Source: Acidobacteriota bacterium (GTDB lineage: Bacteria > Acidobacteriota > Vicinamibacteria > Vicinamibacterales > Fen-181). From it: a stretch of 5,141 bases of DNA. Of this stretch, positions 1-4,939 are shown piece after piece. The notes beneath the pieces were generated by a model. It worked only from the letters and a program-made list of their open reading frames with translations, was not told where the DNA came from and made no database searches. The DNA lies in the NCBI GenBank assembly GCA_003157675.1, contig PMKG01000425.1, positions 1 through 5,141 of the forward strand, given 5' to 3'. Position numbers and translations under genes: made by a program. Positions within the stretch are counted from its first letter, which is position 1, and every line of letters begins with the position of its first letter.

Positions 1-698
1 CCTTCGCGGCCGATGATCCGCCCCTTCATGTCGTCGCTCGGCAGGTCGACCACCGAGACAGTGGTTTCGATGGCGTGCTCGGGGGCGCTGCGCTGGATGG
101 CCTCGGTCACGAGCTGCTTGGCGCGGGCCGCGGCCGTTTCGCGCGCCTCGGACTCGAGCCGCTTGACCATGTTGGCCGCGTCGTGCCGGGCGTCGGACTC
201 GAACCCTTTGAGCAGGATTTCCCGTGCCTCGTCGGCCGTCAGGCTGGCCACCCGCTGCAGTTCCTTCTGCTGTTCGACGATCAGCAGCTCGTACCGGGCG
301 GCGGCCGCGATCGTCACCTTCTCGCGGTCGCGGGTCGCCTGCTCACGGGCGCGCAGCTCCTTGTCGAGCTGATCGGCGGCGGCCAGCCGCTCGGTCACCT
401 TCTCTTCCTTCTTGCCGAGCACCTGTTCGAGGCGGGTCGCCTGCTGGCGGCGCTCCTCGGTCAGCCGGTCGGCCTCGACGATGATCTGGTGGGCCTTCTC
501 CTTGGCTTCGAGGAGGGCCTCCTTCTTGCGGTTCTCGGCCTCGCGCTCGGCGTCCCGGAGCAGGGTCCGGGCTTGTTCTTCGGCCCTTCCCACCGTTTCG
601 GCCGCGATCCGCTTCCGGGAGGCGGTCCAATACACGAAGACGCCGACCGCGACGGCGGCGGCGACGATCGATACAGCCAACGATATGTAAACGGCCAT
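1..698 (-). CDS. rny: RNase Y (endoribonuclease), N-terminal part, cut by window edge
   Basis: Membrane-anchored endoribonuclease that starts mRNA decay in many bacteria. The window holds 232 complete codons; family members are about 510-520 residues, so the 3' half, including the catalytic HD domain, lies beyond base 1. Visible order: one membrane segment at about residues 3-24 (start MAVYISLAVS); a long Lys/Glu/Arg/Ala-rich coiled coil at about 30-205; then the start of the KH domain, with VVDLPSDDMKGRIIGRE at 216-232, where the RNA-binding GxxG loop is cut. This transition to SDDMKGRIIGREG is characteristic of RNase Y. The ATG at 696-698 is chosen because it opens directly onto the membrane anchor and is preceded by an AAGGAAG ribosome binding site. 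The gene lies downstream of the 6S RNA; I saw no clear promoter of its own, so readthrough from upstream is possible. Identification is firm; only the missing part cannot be judged. Confidence 0.95.
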   Translation of the reverse strand, partial: MAVYISLAVSIVAAAVAVGVFVYWTASRKRIAAETVGRAEEQARTLLRDAEREAENRKKEALLEAKEKAHQIIVEADRLTEERRQQATRLEQVLGKKEEKVTERLAAADQLDKELRAREQATRDREKVTIAAAARYELLIVEQQKELQRVASLTADEAREILLKGFESDARHDAANMVKRLESEARETAAARAKQLVTEAIQRSAPEHAIETTVSVVDLPSDDMKGRIIGRE

Positions 699-799
699 GC
701 GCCGCTTCCTTTTCGGAACCCCACCGTCTGGATGCCAGGGGCTCGGCTCGGGGGCGCAGGGGGAACGCCCCACGGTTACCGCTGATGAGGAGAGGTTGG
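699..799 (-). other. rny leader, no gene seen
   Basis: About 100 bases between the 6S RNA 3' end and the rny start. It is G/C-rich. It contains an inverted repeat with 6-bp arms, GGGGCG at 766-771 and CGCCCC at 751-756 on the minus strand, with a 9-base loop and no U-run after it, so it is not a terminator. I found no convincing -35/-10 pair here. The simplest reading is an untranslated leader of rny, perhaps reached by readthrough past the 6S RNA. Confidence 0.4.
705..711 (-). promoter_or_regulatory. Ribosome binding site of rny
   Basis: AAGGAAG on the minus strand, six bases before the ATG at 698. It supports this start for RNase Y. Confidence 0.7.
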
Positions 800-827
800 A
801 AGAAAGGCCCCGCTTTGCCGTGTGGGG
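800..827 (-). terminator. Possible intrinsic terminator at the 6S RNA 3' end
   Basis: The 3' strand of the 6S closing stem ends in GCGGGG and is followed by CCUUUCUU (807-800). Either the full 15-bp closing stem or a local CCCC (824-827) with GGGG (808-811) hairpin precedes this mixed U-run. The U-run is interrupted, so the terminator would be weak and readthrough into rny is plausible. Alternatively, the 3' end may be made by processing. Confidence 0.35.
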
Positions 828-995
828 AGGGTCGCATGAACCTGCATGTAGCAGGTGGAACTGCTATATCGATCGCGCGTTAGGCTTCCTCCAGCGGAGG
901 CATGCACACGGCGCAACGTCGCAGTTCACTTGATGGTAATGTTGGCTCAAGCGAGCCCCCAACACCATCACGGGCAAAGCAGGGAACTCAATATC
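806..995 (-). ncRNA. ssrS: 6S RNA (RNA polymerase regulator)
   Basis: 6S RNA binds the housekeeping RNA polymerase holoenzyme by imitating an open promoter. Here the minus-strand transcript folds into one symmetric rod. The closing stem pairs 984-969 with 808-822 (15 bp with one U.G pair and one bulged C). Next come UGGGG 961-957 with CCCCA 827-823, then UCGC-U-UGAGCC 954-944 with GGUUCA-U-GCGA 842-832 (10 bp, one mismatch). A central bubble follows (938-930 opposite 854-848), then GU-GAACUGC 929-921 with GCAGUUC-C-AC 864-855, GUUGCGC 917-911 with GCGCGAU 878-872, and an apical hairpin 900-888. The rod's midpoint, about 896, falls in the apex. From memory, E. coli 6S has a similar UGAGCC...AU...UACC...AAG run on the 5' side of its bubble, and its UGAGCC pairs with GGUUCA too. 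Location after zapA, a promoter at 1003-1031 and a length near 190 nt all fit. The ends are estimates. Confidence 0.82.
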
Positions 996-1002
996 CGCGT
1001 TG

Positions 1003-1031
1003 ATCTTAGACCGACACCCTGGGACGGTCAA
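1003..1031 (-). promoter_or_regulatory. Sigma-70-type promoter of the 6S RNA
   Basis: On the minus strand, TTGACC (1026-1031; 5 of 6 consensus bases) is followed after exactly 17 bases by TAAGAT (1003-1008; 4 of 6). The predicted start is about 994-996, some ten bases before the closing stem of the 6S rod begins at 984. The strong -35, ideal spacing and position directly before a folded RNA make this the best promoter in the window. It would let 6S RNA be made independently of the pheST-zapA transcript. Confidence 0.7.
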
Positions 1032-1034
1032 GGC

Positions 1035-1060
1035 GAAAACTCAGCCGCGGAGCCACGGCT
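1035..1060 (-). terminator. Candidate terminator after zapA
   Basis: On the minus strand AGCCGUG (1060-1054) pairs with CGCGGCU (1049-1043) across a GCUC loop: 7 bp, one of them a U.G pair that works only in the minus-strand RNA. GAG and then UUUU (1039-1036) follow. It sits between the zapA stop and the 6S promoter, where a terminator of the pheST-zapA transcript is expected. The U-run is short and three bases away from the stem, so efficiency is uncertain. Confidence 0.4.
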
Positions 1061-1072
1061 CAAGTGCATGTC

Positions 1073-1088
1073 CGACAAGCACTTGTCG
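1073..1088. repeat. Perfect short inverted repeat downstream of zapA
   Basis: CGACAA and TTGTCG flank a GCAC loop (6 bp; the palindrome reads the same on both strands). A competing pairing, CAAGTGC at 1061-1067 with GCACTTG at 1079-1085, uses the same bases. No U-run follows on either strand. It could be part of the zapA 3' untranslated structure or a protein site; nothing further can be said. Confidence 0.4.
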
Positions 1089-1121
1089 CCCTCATCAACG
1101 CTTTCTAGAAGGTCTATCGGT

Positions 1122-1436
1122 TCAGGCGCCCGCGCCATTAGGGCGGGGTGCGAGCGCCTCTTCCACCAGGCGCTCGAGGCGGACGAGGCGGTCGACGACC
1201 GGCTCGCCGTCGGCCTGCTCGTCGGCCTGGGCGTGGAACCGCTCGTCCGCGATGTTGAGGGCGGCGAGGACGACGAGGCGCACGGTGTCGGTCGTCGGGG
1301 CCATGTCGGCGGCCGACCGGATCTTCTGGTCCACGTAGGCCGCGAGGTGGGCGACGTAAGCCTCGGACAGCGTGCTCCTGATGGAGTAGTGCTGGCCGAG
1401 GATTTCGACCGAGACGACGCGGGCGCTCGGGTTCAC
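1122..1436 (-). CDS. zapA: Cell division protein ZapA
   Basis: ZapA is a small cytoplasmic protein that cross-links FtsZ filaments and stabilises the division ring. This copy is 104 residues, the usual length. The N-terminal globular part (about 8-45) reads VVSVEILGQHYSIRS, the typical ZapA opening in which a beta strand leads into G-x-x-Y-x-I/L, followed by YVAHLAAYVDQKIR. A helix with TVRLVVLAALNIADE (51-65) and a C-terminal charged coiled coil (about 66-95) complete the fold; the tail is Pro/Gly/Ala-rich. The start is taken as GTG at 1434-1436, because the family N-terminus begins there and a GAGGA lies ten bases upstream, overlapping the stop of the preceding gene. An ATG 40 codons further upstream would run through the upstream gene and adds no family sequence. 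It follows a coiled-coil gene by 13 bases and is very likely co-transcribed with it. Confidence 0.9.
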   Translation of the reverse strand: MNPSARVVSVEILGQHYSIRSTLSEAYVAHLAAYVDQKIRSAADMAPTTDTVRLVVLAALNIADERFHAQADEQADGEPVVDRLVRLERLVEEALAPRPNGAGA

Positions 1437-1446
1437 AGGTGATCTG

Positions 1447-1451
1447 TCCTC
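1447..1451 (-). promoter_or_regulatory. Ribosome binding site of zapA
   Basis: GAGGA on the minus strand, overlapping the TGA stop of the upstream coiled-coil gene and ten bases before the GTG start at 1436. It decides the GTG start and suggests translational coupling of the two genes. Confidence 0.5.
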
Positions 1452-1725
1452 AGATGTCGAGTCCTTCGAGGTGCTCGAGGATGCCGGCCACGCGCGACCG
1501 GACCTGGTCACGCTCCTGGCGCAGGGCCTCGACCTCGGAACGGGCCCCGTCGGCATCGGTCAGCTTCGCCGTCGCGGCTGCGAGCTCGTCGGAGAGCCGT
1601 CGGTTCTCCCGAGCCTGCGCCGCCTGCTCCGCCCTGAGCCGGCCCATCTCGGTCACGAGCTGCCGCACCTTCTGTTCGAGGCGATCGAGCGCCTCCACGT
1701 CACTGGCCGTCATCGTCTTCGCCAC
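1450..1725 (-). CDS. Small coiled-coil protein, ZapB-like, paired with zapA
   Basis: A 91-residue protein that is almost one coiled coil: from about residue 8 to 86 it is a run of Glu, Arg, Leu, Ala and Gln with heptad spacing (for example LDRLEQKVRQLVTEMGRL at 13-30 and EVEALRQERDQVRSRVAGIL at 64-83), and it ends in LEHLEGLDI. It has no signal peptide, membrane segment or catalytic motif. Similar short coiled-coil proteins are often encoded just before zapA. ZapB in E. coli is likewise a short coiled coil that binds ZapA, so a division role is a reasonable inference from context, but coiled-coil sequence alone does not prove homology. Start: GTG at 1723-1725 with AGAGG six bases or so upstream; an ATG four codons later (1711-1713) is too far from that site. 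It follows pheT by 46 bases. Confidence 0.75.
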   Translation of the reverse strand: MAKTMTASDVEALDRLEQKVRQLVTEMGRLRAEQAAQARENRRLSDELAAATAKLTDADGARSEVEALRQERDQVRSRVAGILEHLEGLDI

Positions 1726-1731
1726 TGTTTA

Positions 1732-1736
1732 CCTCT
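1732..1736 (-). promoter_or_regulatory. Ribosome binding site of the coiled-coil gene
   Basis: AGAGG on the minus strand, six bases before the GTG at 1725; it fixes that start over the internal ATG at 1713. The same AGAGGTAAA sequence also occurs at the end of pheT (1771-1779). Confidence 0.6.
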
Positions 1737-1759
1737 AGCCACCAGCCACTAACCACTAG
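1732..1759 (-). repeat. Degenerate heptamer tandem array (CTAGTGG)
   Basis: Four adjoining 7-base units on the minus strand: CTAGTGG (1759-1753), TTAGTGG (1752-1746), CTGGTGG (1745-1739) and CTAGAGG (1738-1732). Each differs from the consensus by at most one base. A weaker fifth unit, GTAGTAG, lies just before at 1766-1760. The last unit supplies the AGAGG ribosome binding site of the next gene. Confidence 0.7.
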
Positions 1760-1771
1760 CTACTACGGATT

Positions 1772-3835
1772 TTACCTCTGAATCGCTCCGTGTTCCGTCG
1801 CGAGCGCCGCCATGATCCGTTCCATCGCTTCCTGCACGTCCGCGTCGGTCAGCGTACGGTCCGACGCCCGGAACGTCAATCGCAGGGACAAGCTGTAGCG
1901 GCCCTCGGGGATCCCCTGGCCCTTGTACCGGTCGAACTCCCGCATCCCGACGAGCGTGGCGGGCGCGACACGCTGAATAGTCTCGCGAACCTGCTGGGAA
2001 CGCAACCGCTCGTCGATGACGACGGAGATGTCCCGGACGATCGACGGGAAGCGTGGCAGCGCCCGGACCTCGGTGTCGGCAATCGGCGCCAGGCGGTCGA
2101 TGGCGTCGAGGTCGAGCTCGGCCACGAAAATCTCGTCGCCCCCGGGCAGCCCCCGCCGTTCGGACTCCGCCGGCACCAGCAGCCCAACCGCCCCTACCGT
2201 CGTCTCTCCGACGGAAACGGCCGCGGCGCGGCCGGGCACGAGGCAGGACGCTGTCGAGTCGGCGAACCGCAGCGGCAGGGCGAGCGCCTCGCCGAGCCGC
2301 TCGACGACGCCCACGGCATCGAAGAAATCGGCCGGACGCATGCCCCCGCCCCAGTGCTCCATCACGCCGGCGCCCGTCAGCGCGAAGGCCACCCGGTGGC
2401 GTTCGCCTTCGGCGGCGGAGAAGCTGGCGCCCACCTCGAACAGCCGCACGTCGCGGATCTGGTGCCGGCGGTTGTGCGCCACGCCGTCGACGAGCCCCGG
2501 CAGCAGCGACGGCCTGAGGACGGCGAACTTCTCGGAGAGCGGGTAGGCGAGCGGCACCGGCGCCTCGCCCGGGCCGGCGAACGGGGCCGCGTCGGCCGCG
2601 TCGATGAAGGTCCAGCTGACCGCCTCGGAAAAGCCGGCCGCCGCGAGGACGTGGCGGACGAGCGCCTTCCTGGCCATCCGGGGGTCGGGCCGCGGCGCGA
2701 CCGCGCGCAGCGGCGGGAAGTGCGACGGCACCTTGTCGTAGCCGAAGTGCCGGGCCACCTCCTCGATGAGATCGGCCTCGCGGAGGACGTCCACGCGGCG
2801 CGTCGGCACCGAGACGCGCCAGCCGCCTGGGACGCCGGTCACGGCGAAGCCCAGTCCCGTCAGAATCCGCGCGACCTCGCCGTCGTCCACACCGACGCCG
2901 AGGAGCCAGTCGATCCGTTCCCGGCGCAGCGTGAGGTCCACGGGGCCGCGGGGGGCCGGGTAGACGTCGATCGGCGCGCCGACGGGTCGGCCGGCGCCGA
3001 TCCGCTCGAGCAGCGAGCAGGCCCGCTCGAGCGCCACGACCGGCACGTTGATGTCGGTGCCGCGCTCGAACCTGGTCGAGGCCTCGGACTTCAGGCCGAG
3101 GCGCTTGCTCGTCCGGCGCACCGAGGCCGGCTTGAAGTAGGCGCTCTCGAGGGCGATGACGCGCGTCCCCGACCAGACCTCGGAGGCGGCGCCGCCCATG
3201 ACGCCGGCGACCGCCTGCGCGGACGATCCATCGGCGATGACGAGCATCTCGGGGTCGAGGGCGCGCGCTTCGCCGTCGAGCGTGCGGATCCGTTCACCGG
3301 GGCGCGCGCGGCGGGCGCACAGCCTGCGCCCGTCGAGGCGCTCGAGGTCGAAGGCGTGAAGCGGGTGGCCGATCTCGAGCAGGACGTAGTTGGTGACGTC
3401 GACGACGTTGTTGATCGGGCGGACGCCGGCGGCGGTGAGCCGCGCGGCCAGCCAGTCGGGCGACGGACCGATCGTCACCTCGGCGAGCGCCGCCGCGTAC
3501 CGCGGGCAGAGGTCGGGCGCTTCGATCGAGACACTGATCCGCTCCCCGTCGATCCGGGACGGTGTCGGCACGGCCCGGGCGCCGCTCGTCACGGAGTGGC
3601 CGGCCGGATCGGCCCAGGGCAGGCGGAGCGGGACGTCGAAGGCCGTCGCCGCCTCGCGCGCCAGTCCGGCGACGCTCAGGCAGTCCGGACGGTTGGCGGT
3701 GATCTCGAAATCGATGACCTCATCAGCCTCGATGCCGGCCACCTCGAACCCACACATCGAGAGTGTGGACGCCACCTCGGCGACCGGCTGGCGGAGGTCA
3801 ACGAAATCACGGAGCCAGGAAACGAGGAGTTTCAA
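1772..3835 (-). CDS. pheT: Phenylalanyl-tRNA synthetase beta subunit, lacking the B2 tRNA-binding domain
   Basis: The beta subunit pairs with PheS in the cytoplasmic alpha2beta2 enzyme that charges tRNA-Phe; it also edits mischarged Tyr-tRNA. This one is 687 residues, against about 795 in E. coli. Order: B1 part 1 (about 1-36, MKLLVSWLRDFVDL...FEVAGIE); B1 part 2 directly after (38-70, VIDFEITANRPDCLSVAGLARE); editing domain B3/B4 (about 108-262, with GHPLHAFD at 156-163, GVMGG at 211-215 and ESAYFKP at 230-236); B5 (about 297-372, ending DLIEEVARHFGYDKVPS); the catalytic-like core (about 385-585); and a complete C-terminal FDX-ACB anticodon-binding domain (about 592-686, LPRFPSIVRDISVVID). 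The EMAP/OB-fold domain, at about 39-148 in E. coli, is absent with flanking sequence intact. The start is TTG at 3833-3835, giving the family N-terminus MKLLVSWL. It overlaps the pheS stop by 4 bases, so the two are translationally coupled. Confidence 0.97.
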   Translation of the reverse strand: MKLLVSWLRDFVDLRQPVAEVASTLSMCGFEVAGIEADEVIDFEITANRPDCLSVAGLAREAATAFDVPLRLPWADPAGHSVTSGARAVPTPSRIDGERISVSIEAPDLCPRYAAALAEVTIGPSPDWLAARLTAAGVRPINNVVDVTNYVLLEIGHPLHAFDLERLDGRRLCARRARPGERIRTLDGEARALDPEMLVIADGSSAQAVAGVMGGAASEVWSGTRVIALESAYFKPASVRRTSKRLGLKSEASTRFERGTDINVPVVALERACSLLERIGAGRPVGAPIDVYPAPRGPVDLTLRRERIDWLLGVGVDDGEVARILTGLGFAVTGVPGGWRVSVPTRRVDVLREADLIEEVARHFGYDKVPSHFPPLRAVAPRPDPRMARKALVRHVLAAAGFSEAVSWTFIDAADAAPFAGPGEAPVPLAYPLSEKFAVLRPSLLPGLVDGVAHNRRHQIRDVRLFEVGASFSAAEGERHRVAFALTGAGVMEHWGGGMRPADFFDAVGVVERLGEALALPLRFADSTASCLVPGRAAAVSVGETTVGAVGLLVPAESERRGLPGGDEIFVAELDLDAIDRLAPIADTEVRALPRFPSIVRDISVVIDERLRSQQVRETIQRVAPATLVGMREFDRYKGQGIPEGRYSLSLRLTFRASDRTLTDADVQEAMERIMAALATEHGAIQR

Positions 3836-3850
3836 AAGGAAAACTGCTCC
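3832..3850 (-). promoter_or_regulatory. pheS-pheT TTGA junction and pheT ribosome binding site
   Basis: The pheS stop TGA (3832-3834) and the pheT start TTG (3833-3835) share the bases TTGA. GGAG (3847-3850) lies 11 bases before the TTG, inside the pheS C-terminal codons. A rare start, a 4-base overlap and a distant binding site suggest that ribosomes ending pheS re-start on pheT, which would keep the subunits near 1:1. Confidence 0.65.
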
Positions 3851-4926
3851 AGGAATCTCAGGTCGTTCTCGTAGAACAGCCTGATGTCGTCCACCCCGTA
3901 CTTGAGCATCGCGACGCGTTCGATCCCGGTGCCGAAGGCGAAGCCCGAATAGCGCTCGGCGTCGTAGCCGACCGCCTCGAGCACCGACGGGTGCACCATG
4001 CCGCTGCCGAGGATCTCCAGCCAGCCCGTGCGCTTGCACACCGGGCAACCCGCGCCCGCGCAGAAGACGCAGCCGATGAACATCTCGGCGCTCGGCTCGG
4101 TGTAGGGGAAGAAGCTCGGGCGGAACATCACCTTCGTATCGGGCGCGAAGATCTCGCGCACGAAGGCGGTCAGCGTGCCCTTCAGATCCGCGAACGTCAC
4201 CCCGTCGTCGACCAGCAGCCCCTCGAACTGGTGGAACATCGGGGTGTGCGTGAGGTCGGGGTTGTCGCGGCGGAATACCTTGCCGATGGCGACGATCCGG
4301 ACCGGCGGCTCGTGGGCCTCCATGTACCGGATCTGCATCGCCGAGGTGTGCGTGCGCAGCAGCGTGGCCGGGCGATCCGGCGGCGCCGGCCGCGTGCTCG
4401 TCCGCGTGCCGGGCGTGCCGAGGCCGGTCTGCGGCACGGGGTTCGCGAGGAAGAAAGTGTCCTGCATGTCGCGGGCGGGGTGCTCCGGCGGCATGTTGAG
4501 GGCTTCGAAGTTGTGGTAGTCGTCCTCGACCTCGGGCCCCTCGAGGATCTCGTATCCCATCCGGGAGAAGATCGATTCGATCTGCTGGCGGACGAGCGTG
4601 AGGGGATGGAGGTGGCCGAGCGGCGCCTGCCGGCCCGGCAGGGTGACGTCCACGCTGTCAGCGGCCGGCCGGCCGGACTCGAGGGACGCACGGCGGGCCT
4701 CGATGGCCTCCTCGACGTCGTGCTTGAACTGGTTGGCGAGCTTGCCGAGGACCGGGCGGTCGGCCGGCGCGGCGCCGGAGACCGCCTTCATCAGCGCGGC
4801 GATGACGCCGCCCTTCCGCGCGAGGTAGCGATCGCGCACCTCGCGCAGCGTCGGCTCGGTGGCCGCGCCGGCAAGCGCGGCCTCGAACTCCGCCCGAAGG
4901 CGATCGATGTCGGCGGCCTCAGGCAT
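3832..4926 (-). CDS. pheS: Phenylalanyl-tRNA synthetase alpha subunit
   Basis: Catalytic subunit of the cytoplasmic enzyme that attaches phenylalanine to tRNA-Phe. It is 364 residues (327 in E. coli). An N-terminal coiled coil (about 1-85) is followed by the class II core: motif 1 (about 108-133, LVRQQIESIFSRMGYEILEGPEVE), motif 2 (215-237, GKVFRRDNPDLTHTPMFHQFEG), the phenylalanine-pocket strand around LEILGSGMVHP (303-313), and motif 3 (332-341, GTGIERVAML). It ends ENDLRFLEQFSF, as the family does. Two departures account for the extra length: a Pro/Thr/Arg-rich insert at about 162-187 between DTFF and LLRTHTSAMQIR, and a C-x2-C-x4-C-x2-C knuckle at 286-297 just before the WLEILG strand. 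The start is ATG at 4926, 13 bases after the rplT stop. No strong ribosome binding site is visible before it, only G/C-rich sequence, so coupling to rplT translation is likely. Confidence 0.98.
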   Translation of the reverse strand: MPEAADIDRLRAEFEAALAGAATEPTLREVRDRYLARKGGVIAALMKAVSGAAPADRPVLGKLANQFKHDVEEAIEARRASLESGRPAADSVDVTLPGRQAPLGHLHPLTLVRQQIESIFSRMGYEILEGPEVEDDYHNFEALNMPPEHPARDMQDTFFLANPVPQTGLGTPGTRTSTRPAPPDRPATLLRTHTSAMQIRYMEAHEPPVRIVAIGKVFRRDNPDLTHTPMFHQFEGLLVDDGVTFADLKGTLTAFVREIFAPDTKVMFRPSFFPYTEPSAEMFIGCVFCAGAGCPVCKRTGWLEILGSGMVHPSVLEAVGYDAERYSGFAFGTGIERVAMLKYGVDDIRLFYENDLRFLEQFSF

Positions 4927-4939
4927 GCGCGGGCCGCCG

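Larger units (their letters stand above)
1728..1779. repeat. 9-bp direct repeat flanking the heptamer spacer
   Basis: TTTACCTCT on the plus strand occurs at 1728-1736 and again at 1771-1779, exactly 43 bases apart. The right copy contains the pheT stop codon (1772-1774), the left copy the ribosome binding site of the coiled-coil gene. Removing one copy with the 34 bases between them would leave pheT directly abutting the next start with a usable binding site. Confidence 0.7.

Noticed and set aside
751..771. Inverted repeat GGGGCG/CGCCCC as a terminator before rny
   Set aside because: No U-run follows on either strand and it lies directly in the rny leader, so a terminator there is unlikely.
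75..785. Plus-strand open frame of 236 codons opposite rny
   Set aside because: It is antisense to a clear RNase Y; its Leu/Gly/Arg-rich composition reflects the coiled-coil codons of the other strand.
806..1121. tmRNA, SRP RNA or RNase P RNA in the gap
   Set aside because: I looked for the tmRNA 3' tRNA-like end, the SRP GGAAG/GCA loop motifs and the RNase P conserved core and saw none; the symmetric rod fold and location fit 6S RNA instead.
855..1442. Plus-strand open frame of 195 codons over the 6S RNA region and zapA
   Set aside because: Its first half lies over the structured RNA, its second half is antisense to zapA, and it has no protein-family features.
1790..3874. Plus-strand open frame of 694 codons opposite pheT
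   Set aside because: It is a shadow of pheT in G/C-rich sequence: composition dominated by Arg, Gly, Asp, Glu, His and Pro, no recognisable domain, while the minus strand encodes a full PheT.
3836..4048. 71-residue N-terminal extension of pheT to an upstream start
   Set aside because: The extension is Arg-rich, matches nothing in PheT and overlaps conserved PheS codons; the TTG at 3835 gives the correct family N-terminus.
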